From UBA1413 sp964349885 (GTDB lineage: Bacteria > Bacteroidota > Bacteroidia > Bacteroidales > Prolixibacteraceae): a stretch of DNA of 7,952 bases. The notes beneath the pieces were generated by a model. It was not told where the DNA came from, ran no database searches, and saw only the letters and a list, made by a program, of their open reading frames with translations. Shown one piece after another: positions 1 through 6,548 of the stretch. Numbering within the stretch: position 1 is the first letter of the stretch; every line of letters begins with the position of its first letter. The position numbers were made by a program, and so were the translations under genes. The DNA is taken from positions 1-7,952 of the forward strand of contig CAYGIQ010000124.1 of NCBI GenBank assembly GCA_964349885.1, given 5' to 3'.

Positions 1-9
1 ATACAATTG

Positions 10-1773
10 TTACTCTTTCTTGTCGGTGTCTGTCATTATCCTTCCAATGGGATAACGTTTCCATGTTTTCTCGAGCCACGGACTGTTCTCGTAGATGAAT
101 TGCAGCTGGGCACGATGGTTTGCTGCAAATTCAGGATCAAGTTCTCTTCGCTGCTCCAGAGCCTTTTTAAGATCAGGAAATTTCTGGAGCGTTTTCAGTG
201 CATTCTCTTCGAATCCAAATGAGCTGAAATACTCCCGCTGGTCGAGCACAGCATCAAAAAAGTTCCATCGAAAGAAGGAGTCCTTGGCATCGGGCTCCAG
301 CATTTCAACGATATACTTCAATCGATGCTGCCTAACAGGTACCAGCCAGTCGCCAGCGTAATACTGAATGGTTTGCACTTCGCTGCGGGTTTGTACGGTC
401 TGGTGAAAATAGTGCCCATTGTATGGGCGTGGGGCATGACCAACCTCTTCGAAGTAATCCACTTTTACCGTTATTAAGGTATCGCGGGTCAGCGGTTTGT
501 AGTCAACCCCATTCCAGAGGAGTCTTTCCTGCACCGCTTTCCATGCACCGGGTACCACATAGTATTCGGGCAAGGTAATATGCCTTACGGGCTGATAGGT
601 ATCGAAATAGCGTATTTTTGCCTTATATGGACGGTTGCGGTCGTACCCTAACCTGGGCAGTCCGGTAACAGCCGAAATTTGTTCCCTGTCGATTTCATAG
701 CCCATGAAATCGATCCATTGATAGCGGGTAGTGTCTAGGCTATAAGCTATGGTATATTGGGGTGATTCAAGTGTTTCTCGAATGCCCATAGCTCTTGATT
801 CCCTGATGGTTGAGTTGTTTTTATGTGCAAATTGCACCAATGCTTTGATAAACGCATAGGTCGATAAAACCCGATCGGTATAACTTGCATAGATGAGGTT
901 CTCTGTCATCATCCCATACGTATGAAACAGGGTTGCGTAGCCCGAAGAGAAACGAGGACCTTCCTGTCCGCCTCGAATACCGTCCCTAATATCCTCGAAG
1001 AAAAAATCGACATAGGGCACCATGGGATAGTTGGCAGCGTCCATCGAACGATAGAGCTCCGGGAGCATCTCTTCTCTGAGAAACTGCTTCATGGTGCTCG
1101 GAAATTGATCGGGCTGTGGCGGAATAAGCGTCATAGCATGCTGATGATCGGACCCGTTGGTGGTATGCGTGTCGAGAAAAATATCGGGATTCCAATGGTG
1201 GAAAAGCTGTGTGAAGCTTCGGGCATTTTCCGAATCACATTTGGTGAAGTCGCGGTTAAGATCGAGGTTGGCCGCATTGCCTCGAAAACCGGTTTCGTGA
1301 GGAGAGGTCTGACCCGACCGGTTCCATGCACTTCGGTTAAGTGCACCTCCAATATTGTACACCGGTACAATAATCAAGACGGTATTGTTGAGCCAAGCTT
1401 CCATTCCCTCATGATTGCGGAGGATATCGTCGGCGAATTTAAGCGATGCATCGATGCCCTCAGGTTCTCCCGGATGAATGCCATTGTTGATCAGCAATAG
1501 GGTCTTGCCCTCGGCCCGCAACGATACGGGATCGAAATTTCTATTCGAACTGATCACAAAAGTATGCAGTGGTTTTCCACTGTCGGTGAGCCCAGCTTCG
1601 AACAGTCTTGCTTCGGGATGTGTTTCGGCGAGTTTCGAAAACAGGGCGATGGTTTCATGGTAGGTAGGAGCGTAGTCTTCGGTATACCGGAGCGACAACA
1701 ATGGCGGTGCTTGCGCTGTTGAGGGCAGAAAACCTGTGGTAAGAAACAGCAATATCAACAATAAACGATGCAT
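10..1773 (-). CDS. Exported M14-family zinc carboxypeptidase
   Basis: This 587-residue protein is a metallo-carboxypeptidase that should trim peptides outside the cytoplasm. Residues 1-22 form a signal peptide (hydrophobic LLLILLFL, then TAQA before a likely cut after Ala22) with no lipobox cysteine, so a soluble periplasmic or secreted enzyme is expected. The M14 zinc site is visible: HPGE gives His100 and Glu103, and DTHTT gives His203. Arg174 in DLNRDF is the usual substrate-carboxylate region, and Glu291 in MMTENL is the probable catalytic glutamate. The catalytic domain ends near residue 320; the remaining ~265 residues carry no motif I recognise but are typical of the long Bacteroidota members of this family. 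The gene starts 3 bp after the folA stop, so it is very likely translated from the thyA-folA transcript. The ATG and the TAA stop are both inside the window, so it is complete. Substrate preference cannot be read from sequence. Confidence 0.9.
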   Translation of the reverse strand: MHRLLLILLFLTTGFLPSTAQAPPLLSLRYTEDYAPTYHETIALFSKLAETHPEARLFEAGLTDSGKPLHTFVISSNRNFDPVSLRAEGKTLLLINNGIHPGEPEGIDASLKFADDILRNHEGMEAWLNNTVLIIVPVYNIGGALNRSAWNRSGQTSPHETGFRGNAANLDLNRDFTKCDSENARSFTQLFHHWNPDIFLDTHTTNGSDHQHAMTLIPPQPDQFPSTMKQFLREEMLPELYRSMDAANYPMVPYVDFFFEDIRDGIRGGQEGPRFSSGYATLFHTYGMMTENLIYASYTDRVLSTYAFIKALVQFAHKNNSTIRESRAMGIRETLESPQYTIAYSLDTTRYQWIDFMGYEIDREQISAVTGLPRLGYDRNRPYKAKIRYFDTYQPVRHITLPEYYVVPGAWKAVQERLLWNGVDYKPLTRDTLITVKVDYFEEVGHAPRPYNGHYFHQTVQTRSEVQTIQYYAGDWLVPVRQHRLKYIVEMLEPDAKDSFFRWNFFDAVLDQREYFSSFGFEENALKTLQKFPDLKKALEQRRELDPEFAANHRAQLQFIYENSPWLEKTWKRYPIGRIMTDTDKKE

Positions 1774-1776
1774 TCC

Positions 1777-2265
1777 CTATAGTTTTTGAAGGGTAAGATA
1801 GGTGTAGGAGAATTGGTTGCTTTCGTCGAAGTGGGTCTCTCTGGCCAATTCTTGCCATTCAGAATAGTTTACTTCAGGGAAGAATGTGTCGGCCTCGTAG
1901 TCGCGCTCCACCACAGTAAGGTAGAGCTTGTGGGCCAGCGGGTAAAACTGACGGTATATTGCGCCGCCCCCAATGATAAAGGATTCGGTTTCATCTTTTA
2001 CGGCAGCCAACGCCTCGTCTATCGAGTAAACCACTTCACATCCCGGAAATTGATCCATGGGATTGTCGGTGATTACAATGTTGCGCCGGTGGGGCAATGG
2101 CCACCGGGGTAAGGAAAGCAGCGTATTTCGGCCCATGATTACCGGATGGCCGGTGGTTATCTGCTTGAACCGTTTCAAATCGTTGGGAAGGTGAAACAGC
2201 AGGTCGTTGTTGCGTCCAATGGCAAAGTTTTGGGCGATGGCTACAATTATAGAGATGGTTGACAT
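1777..2265 (-). CDS. folA: Dihydrofolate reductase
   Basis: The product reduces 7,8-dihydrofolate to tetrahydrofolate with NADPH in the cytoplasm, regenerating the cofactor oxidised by ThyA. At 162 residues it has the normal length of chromosomal DHFR. Visible landmarks are the N-terminal strand SIIVAIAQNFAIG, the active-site segment LLFHLPNDLKRF with catalytic Asp29 (E. coli Asp27), the NADPH-binding VIMGRNT (Gly45-Arg46), Arg60 for the folate glutamate tail, the IIGGG turn (residues 97-101) and ADTFFP with Thr127. The residue matching E. coli Trp22 is Phe24, which I believe is not rare in this phylum. There is a short insertion around Trp55 in the loop before LPHRRN. The gene lies 36 bp after thyA and 3 bp before the M14 peptidase gene, a clear operon arrangement. 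Nothing marks it as an acquired trimethoprim-resistant type. Confidence 0.97.
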   Translation of the reverse strand: MSTISIIVAIAQNFAIGRNNDLLFHLPNDLKRFKQITTGHPVIMGRNTLLSLPRWPLPHRRNIVITDNPMDQFPGCEVVYSIDEALAAVKDETESFIIGGGAIYRQFYPLAHKLYLTVVERDYEADTFFPEVNYSEWQELARETHFDESNQFSYTYLTLQKL

Positions 2266-2301
2266 GACGGATTGGGTTTAATGGCGGTTGCCGGATCAGC
2301 T

Positions 2302-3096
2302 CTATACAGCCACCTTTCCGGGGATATGGGGATACGACTGATAATGGATGAGTTCAAAATCTCCATAAGAAAAGTCAAATATACTTTTTATATTGGGGTT
2401 AAGTTTCATTTGGGGTAACGGGTGCGGTTCGCGGGTAAGCTGCAGTTTTACCTGCTCGAGGTGGTTGGTATAAATGTGCACGTCGCCACCAGTCCATACA
2501 AAATCGCCCGGCTCATAACCGGTTACCTGTGCAACCATTAGGGTGAGCAGAGCGTAGGAGGCTATATTGAAGGGAACACCAAGAAAAACATCGCAGCTTC
2601 TTTGATAAAGCTGACACGACAATTTGCCATTGGCGACATAAAACTGAAATAGAATGTGGCAGGGGGGGAGGTGCATTTTGTCGAGCTCCCCAACATTCCA
2701 AGCACTCACTATGTGTCTTCTTGAGTCGGGATTCGACACCAGTCCATCAATTAGTTGCGTAATCTGATCGATATGCCTGCCATCGGCTGCGGGCCAGCTT
2801 CGCCATTGGTATCCGTAAATGGGTCCCAGTTCGCCGTGTTCATTGGCCCACTCGTTCCAGATTCTGACACCATTGTCCTGAAGGTACTGAACATTGGTAT
2901 CGCCCTTTAAAAACCAGAGCAGTTCATGAACAATCGATTTTAGATGCAACCGCTTGGTCGTAATAAGCGGAAATCCCTGCGAAAGGTCAAAGCGCATCTG
3001 ATGCCCAAATATGCTGAGGGTTCCTGTGCCGGTGCGGTCTTTTTTTTCTACTCCGGTTGAGCGTATCAGATCGAGTAGCTCGAGGTATTGTTTCAT
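2302..3096 (-). CDS. thyA: Thymidylate synthase
   Basis: The product methylates dUMP to dTMP using 5,10-methylene-tetrahydrofolate and releases dihydrofolate; it is a cytoplasmic homodimer. The protein is 264 residues, exactly the length of E. coli ThyA, and aligns without gaps that I can see. The start is MKQYLELLDLI, followed by the phosphate-binding Arg21 in DRTGTG. The catalytic nucleophile is Cys146 in LPPCHILF. Arg126-Arg127 (DSRRH) come from the partner subunit's dUMP phosphate site, Arg166 lies in YQRSCD, with Asp169, Asn177 in PFNIASY, and His207/Tyr209 in DVHIYT. All key residues are intact. It lies 117 bp downstream of the S9 peptidase gene and is the first gene of the probable thyA-folA-M14 operon. 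Because ThyA is the classical folate-consuming enzyme, the genome should not need the flavin-dependent ThyX. Confidence 0.98.
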   Translation of the reverse strand: MKQYLELLDLIRSTGVEKKDRTGTGTLSIFGHQMRFDLSQGFPLITTKRLHLKSIVHELLWFLKGDTNVQYLQDNGVRIWNEWANEHGELGPIYGYQWRSWPAADGRHIDQITQLIDGLVSNPDSRRHIVSAWNVGELDKMHLPPCHILFQFYVANGKLSCQLYQRSCDVFLGVPFNIASYALLTLMVAQVTGYEPGDFVWTGGDVHIYTNHLEQVKLQLTREPHPLPQMKLNPNIKSIFDFSYGDFELIHYQSYPHIPGKVAV

Positions 3097-3213
3097 CCGA
3101 TGGCTGTTTTGTAAAAGCAGTTACGTTAATTCAAAAGAGATCTGATTTGCCCCATTTCAATGTGGTATATTCCATCAAACTGTCACTCGTAGGAGGCTTT
3201 CCCAAGTCTGTTT

Positions 3214-5304
3214 TTAGTTTTGGTCTTTCAGCCATTTGTCGAGCCATGACTTGAAAACCCGCTGCCACAAAATTCCATTTTGGGCTCCGGTTACCCAGTG
3301 GTTCTCTTCAGGGAAGTAGAGGAATTGAGCAGGTATATCCTGCATAACTGCGGCGTTGAATGCTGCCATTCCCTGATCGTAAGGTACCCTGAAATCTTTC
3401 TCTCCATGGATAACCAGCATGGGCGTATCCCAATTTTGTACCATGAGATGCGGTGAGAACGAATATGATTTTTGGGCTACTTTGTTGTTTTTGTCCCAGA
3501 ATGGACCTCCGAGATCCCAGTTTACGAAAAACATCTCCTCGGTGGTGATGTACATTTGGTCGAGGTTGAAGATGCCACAATGGTTGATAAAAGCTTTGAA
3601 CCTTTTGCTGTGCATGCCTGCCAGGTAATTCACTGTAAAACCACCGTAACTTGCTCCTGCAGCTGCCAGTTTGGTTTCATCAACAAAGGGTTCGCGTGCA
3701 ACAGCATCGATGGCACTGAGCATATCCTGTATGTTCTGTCCGCCATAATCGGTACTTATTTGCTCGAGCCATTCCATCCCAAATCCGGGAACGCCTCTGC
3801 GGTTGGGCGCCACAATAATGTAGTCGTTGGCAGCCATAAGCTGGAAATTCCAGCGGTACGACCAGAACTGACTTACAGTTCCTTGGGGGCCCCCCTGACA
3901 GTAAAGAACTGCCGGGTATTTTTTCGATGGATCAAAATGGGGTGGGTAGATAACCCAGGTTAGCATTTGCTGATTGTCGGTTGTGGTAATCCAGCGTTCT
4001 TCTACTTTGCCCATGGTCAGTTGATTGAGCATGCCCGCATTGATGGCGGTGAGTGGTTCGGCCGATCCGTTGGTGGGGTCGACCACAAAAAGCTCTGAAG
4101 GTGCCGACATGGAAGCTCTAGACGATACCAGTTTGTTGCCGGCAATGGCAACGCCACTGTAGTTGTGCACCCCATCGGTTAGCCGGGCAACATTGCCCGT
4201 TGCCAAGTCGAGGCGGTACAGTTCAACGGTTGCCTTAATTCCACTTACAAAGAAGATGGTGTTTCCATCAGAATGCCAAACCAAGGAGTTAGCACTCTGG
4301 TCGAATTGTGTTGTGTAATCCACCTTCTCGCCTGTATTCAGATGGGCAATAAAAAGCCGCGATTTGTCGGATTCATACCCATCGCGCTCCATGCTCTCCC
4401 AAGCAAGGCGGCTGCCATCTGGCGAGAATACCGGGTTTTTGTCGTAGCCTGACATCCCTTCCGAGAGGTTGGTGGTGGTGGCAGAGGCGAGGTTATAGAG
4501 GTAAATATCTGAATTCGTTGATACAGCGTAAGCTTTACCTGAAAGTTTTTTAGCGCTATAGGCAAGCATGGTGCCGTCGGGACTCCATGCCAACTGCTCC
4601 ATTCCTCCAAAAGGTTTCATTGGGGAATCAAATCTTTCGCCCTCCATGATATCCTTGCCGGGGCTTACCTTTCCAGCATTGTAGTCGGCAACAAACAGGT
4701 GATTGTAGGTGTAATCGTGCCATTTGTCCCAATGCTTGTACATTAAATCGTTCTCCAACCGGGCATTTGCTTTGGGCAGGTCAGGGAAGAGGTCGTTAAC
4801 CGTCGGATCGAGTTTTACTTTTTGAACATAGAGAATTTTCTGTTGATCCGGACTGTAAAGAAAACCGGTGATGCCGGATTCAAAATCACTGATCTGTTTA
4901 AGGTCTGATCCATCGGGCTCGATCTCCCAGATTTGAGCACTTCCCGACCGTGCCGAGAGAAATCCAAGCTTTTTGCCGTCGGGTCGCCATTGGAGATTGG
5001 ATTCACGTTCGGGCGATTCTGTAATGCGCCGAACTGTTTTTTCTTGTACATCGGCCAGATAGATGTCGTTGGTTGCTTTATCTTCTGCAATGTTGAAGTA
5101 GCTTACGGTGTAGGCAACCAAAGAGCCATCGGGAGAAACTACCCATTCGCCCAGCCGGCCAAATGTCCATAAAACTTCCGGAGTCATTACATCGGAGGTT
5201 AAAACTGGGACGTCGGGAAGAGAAAAGCTGGCAGGTTCACCGGATTCTTCGCCGGTACAGGCCATTAGGGCGCTCAAGAGCATCATAGTCAATAATTTTT
5301 TCAT
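3214..5304 (-). CDS. S9-family serine peptidase lipoprotein, DPP5-like
   Basis: This 696-residue protein is a prolyl-oligopeptidase-family (S9C) exopeptidase, probably removing dipeptides from the N-terminus of oligopeptides in the periplasm or at the surface. A lipoprotein signal peptide ends in LMAC with Cys16; the acidic pair Glu19-Glu20 shortly after it could favour surface export. Residues ~45-425 form a beta-propeller, with repeated S/R-PDG turns at 57, 107, 241 and 295 typical of TolB/WD-like blades. The alpha/beta-hydrolase domain (~435-696) has YCQGGPQG (469-475, oxyanion region), nucleophile Ser552 in GASYGG, Asp637 in GEKDFRV and His669 in ENHW. Length, the WSYRWNFQLMAAN stretch and overall layout resemble Porphyromonas DPP5, but acylaminoacyl-peptidase activity is an alternative. 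A promoter candidate lies just upstream. The gene is complete; the gap to thyA is 117 bp, so readthrough into the folate genes is possible. Confidence 0.93.
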   Translation of the reverse strand: MKKLLTMMLLSALMACTGEESGEPASFSLPDVPVLTSDVMTPEVLWTFGRLGEWVVSPDGSLVAYTVSYFNIAEDKATNDIYLADVQEKTVRRITESPERESNLQWRPDGKKLGFLSARSGSAQIWEIEPDGSDLKQISDFESGITGFLYSPDQQKILYVQKVKLDPTVNDLFPDLPKANARLENDLMYKHWDKWHDYTYNHLFVADYNAGKVSPGKDIMEGERFDSPMKPFGGMEQLAWSPDGTMLAYSAKKLSGKAYAVSTNSDIYLYNLASATTTNLSEGMSGYDKNPVFSPDGSRLAWESMERDGYESDKSRLFIAHLNTGEKVDYTTQFDQSANSLVWHSDGNTIFFVSGIKATVELYRLDLATGNVARLTDGVHNYSGVAIAGNKLVSSRASMSAPSELFVVDPTNGSAEPLTAINAGMLNQLTMGKVEERWITTTDNQQMLTWVIYPPHFDPSKKYPAVLYCQGGPQGTVSQFWSYRWNFQLMAANDYIIVAPNRRGVPGFGMEWLEQISTDYGGQNIQDMLSAIDAVAREPFVDETKLAAAGASYGGFTVNYLAGMHSKRFKAFINHCGIFNLDQMYITTEEMFFVNWDLGGPFWDKNNKVAQKSYSFSPHLMVQNWDTPMLVIHGEKDFRVPYDQGMAAFNAAVMQDIPAQFLYFPEENHWVTGAQNGILWQRVFKSWLDKWLKDQN

Positions 5305-5330
5305 AGTCGGGAAGGGTTATAAACCGCATG

Positions 5331-5361
5331 CAAAATAACGAGAAATTATCAGTGCAGCAAA
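5331..5361 (-). promoter_or_regulatory. Candidate Bacteroidota promoter for the S9 peptidase gene
   Basis: On the minus strand TTTG (5361-5358) is followed after exactly 19 bp by TTATTTTG (5338-5331). The phylum consensus is TTTG, 19-21 bp, TAnnTTTG, so only the second base of the -7 element deviates. Initiation about 7 bp further on would give a leader of roughly 20 bases before the ATG at 5304. This is a consensus match only. Confidence 0.5.
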
Positions 5362-5391
5362 TTCCCTGTTGAGGCTTGTTTTTAAACACAA

Positions 5392-5441
5392 AGTTCATCA
5401 GGTGGATTGCCAATTGATAATTGGCCTTTCACTGATGAACT
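5392..5441 (-). terminator. Nested inverted repeat, possible terminator after the NigD-like gene
   Basis: Two perfect palindromic stems are nested. The outer arms AGTTCATCAG (5392-5401) and CTGATGAACT (5432-5441) pair over 10 bp. The inner arms GCCAATT (5409-5415) and AATTGGC (5419-5425) pair over 7 bp around a 3-base loop. Transcribed on the minus strand, the hairpin is followed by TTTGTGTTT, a modest T-rich tract, which suits termination of the NigD-like gene about 140 bp after its stop. It also lies just upstream of the S9 promoter candidate, so a DNA-binding operator is the main alternative. The strand is therefore tentative. Confidence 0.4.
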
Positions 5442-5463
5442 CTTATGCCTCAATGCGTTTTTT

Positions 5464-5484
5464 GGTGGTTTCGTTCAAACCGCC
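5464..5484. repeat. Second short hairpin in the NigD-S9 gap
   Basis: GGTGGTTT (5464-5471) and AAACCGCC (5477-5484) pair over 8 bp around a 5-base loop; one pair is G-T on the plus strand and becomes a C-A mismatch in a minus-strand transcript. On the plus strand the T run comes before the stem, and on the minus strand the stem is followed by A residues, so it is not a classical terminator in either direction. I assign no function. Confidence 0.35.
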
Positions 5485-5582
5485 TAGCCCCCCAATTGAT
5501 ACCCGCCAACGTCAGCTTTAACTATTGCGTATACATTGCCTTCTTGGGGTTTTAGAGGTTGTATCTTTTTGTTGTTGGTGGG

Positions 5583-6263
5583 TTACTGACTGTAAGCGTA
5601 TTTGAGTGGTATTTGTCGGGCAACACCCTCATAATCTGTATAGTGCACCACCAGTGGGACTTCGTCGACGCCTTCTCGCTGAAGGGCTGATAGGTGGAAC
5701 GACACGAAGGCTCTGAAAAGATAGAGCTCGTCGTCGCCATTTCGGTTGTGACGCAATTCCAGAACCACAGGGTCATCTCCCTGTTGCGGCAGCTCTGACT
5801 GGGTCAGATTGATAAAGTGCACCTTGTAATTTCCGTAAAAACGGAGGTCGAAATTTAAAAAATGGTTTGGACTTATCCAGGCATCTACAACCCTTATGGG
5901 GTCGTTCCCTATACTGTCCTCCATGGCGGGAGTGAGGCTGATGATTGGCTTCGTCAGGATTTTCTGCAATGAATTGATGCGCACATAGTATTCATTCCCT
6001 TCATTCGAAATTTTTTTGTCGGCCAAAATTGTGTAGTTGATTTTTACCCGTAAGGGTGATTCTTCAGAGAGAGGCAATTCACCCGCGATGGGGTAGAGTA
6101 AAACACCATTGTCGAGGCGGACCAGCGGCGTGCCGGCTTCGGGGTTCTCCAAAACTCCAAGCCCAATCCAAAATTTACCTAGAGAATAGGCATCGTCGTC
6201 GTGCTGACAGGATGTCGCCAATAGGGTCAGTATGACCGCAAGAAAAAAATATATTCGTTTCAT
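5583..6263 (-). CDS. NigD-like lipoprotein
   Basis: This 226-residue protein belongs to the NigD-like family of Bacteroidota, named after a protein in a Bacteroides bacteriocin/immunity-type locus; the biochemical role of most members is unknown. The signal peptide (MKRIYFFLAVILTLLATSC) has a lipobox cysteine at position 19. It is followed at once by QHDDD, which matches the acidic lipoprotein export signal that sends lipoproteins to the cell surface in this phylum. The segment SLGKFWIGLGVLENP and the following LDNGVLLYP are characteristic of the N-terminal NigD domain. The C-terminal part, rich in beta strands (FRAFVSFHL, VPLVVHYTDYEG), fits the NigD C-terminal domain. No nigA, nigB or nigC partner is visible, so this looks like a solitary family member. 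It is transcribed divergently from the glutaredoxin-fusion gene and separated by 278 bp from the S9 gene. I could not identify its promoter. Confidence 0.85.
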   Translation of the reverse strand: MKRIYFFLAVILTLLATSCQHDDDAYSLGKFWIGLGVLENPEAGTPLVRLDNGVLLYPIAGELPLSEESPLRVKINYTILADKKISNEGNEYYVRINSLQKILTKPIISLTPAMEDSIGNDPIRVVDAWISPNHFLNFDLRFYGNYKVHFINLTQSELPQQGDDPVVLELRHNRNGDDELYLFRAFVSFHLSALQREGVDEVPLVVHYTDYEGVARQIPLKYAYSQ

Positions 6264-6548
6264 GAATCAATAATTATTTACCCTTAAGATTCAAAACGAG
6301 TGCAAAAGGTTGCGACAGTTCATCGATTTTAGCATTTTTTTTAAATTTTTAAGCCGTAGGAAGATCTTGGCATTTTAGTTGTTATTGAAATATCTATATA
6401 TTTGCATATTAATTGATCGATTGTTGCATTCCGGTTGCGTTGCTTGAAAAAATGGTCACAAATAGGACACTTCAATCGCTTTTTTACTTTAGCATATTTA
6501 AAAGCTTTTTTTACTTTACACCATTTCTCATTTAAATTAGATACATAC
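6264..6548. promoter_or_regulatory. AT-rich divergent intergenic region
   Basis: This 285-bp region separates the divergently transcribed NigD-like and glutaredoxin-fusion genes and must hold promoters for both. It is clearly richer in A and T than the flanking genes, with T tracts around 6330-6350 and 6480-6512. A promoter candidate facing the glutaredoxin gene is listed separately. Two near-identical GCTTTTTT(T)ACTTTA segments start at 6478 and 6504, placing TACTTTA copies 27 bp apart. The TACTTTAC copy at 6512-6519 resembles a weak -7 element, with TTTA 20 bp upstream. I found no convincing promoter toward the NigD-like gene and no convincing protein-coding gene. Confidence 0.5.
6374..6404 (+). 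promoter_or_regulatory. Candidate promoter for the glutaredoxin-fusion gene
   Basis: TATATTTG (6397-6404) is a perfect match to the Bacteroidota -7 element TAnnTTTG. TTTA (6374-6377), one base off the -33 element TTTG, lies 19 bp upstream, within the accepted spacing. Initiation near 6411 would leave an untranslated leader of about 138 bases before the ATG at 6549. In so AT-rich a region a chance match is quite possible. Confidence 0.4.

Noticed and set aside
922..1500. 192-residue open frame on the plus strand inside the M14 peptidase gene
   Set aside because: It lies wholly antisense to a gene with intact zinc-site motifs, has no recognisable domain and looks like a shadow frame.
2190..2205. 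Trp-to-Phe change at the DHFR active site (Phe24) as a sign of an acquired resistant enzyme
   Set aside because: From memory Phe is common at this position in Bacteroidota DHFRs, the rest of the enzyme is ordinary, and the gene sits in a native thyA-folA pair.
3104..3120. Small hairpin just upstream of the thyA start
   Set aside because: The stem is 7 bp only with a mismatch in the mRNA orientation; too weak to call a regulatory element.
3097..3213. Promoter for thyA in the 117-bp gap
   Set aside because: Several TTTG or TTG sequences occur, but none is paired at 19-21 bp with a good TAnnTTTG element, so I do not call one.
3472..3963. 163-residue plus-strand open frame inside the S9 peptidase gene
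   Set aside because: It is antisense to the hydrolase domain containing Ser552; its composition is that of a shadow frame with no family features.
5445..5555. 36-codon plus-strand frame in the NigD-S9 gap
   Set aside because: It is short, unlike any family I know, overlaps a hairpin and has no supporting promoter or ribosome-binding site.
6435..6548. 38-residue N-terminal extension of the glutaredoxin-fusion protein
   Set aside because: The extension is Phe-rich, encoded by T-tract DNA, resembles no targeting signal and precedes the start of recognisable homology.
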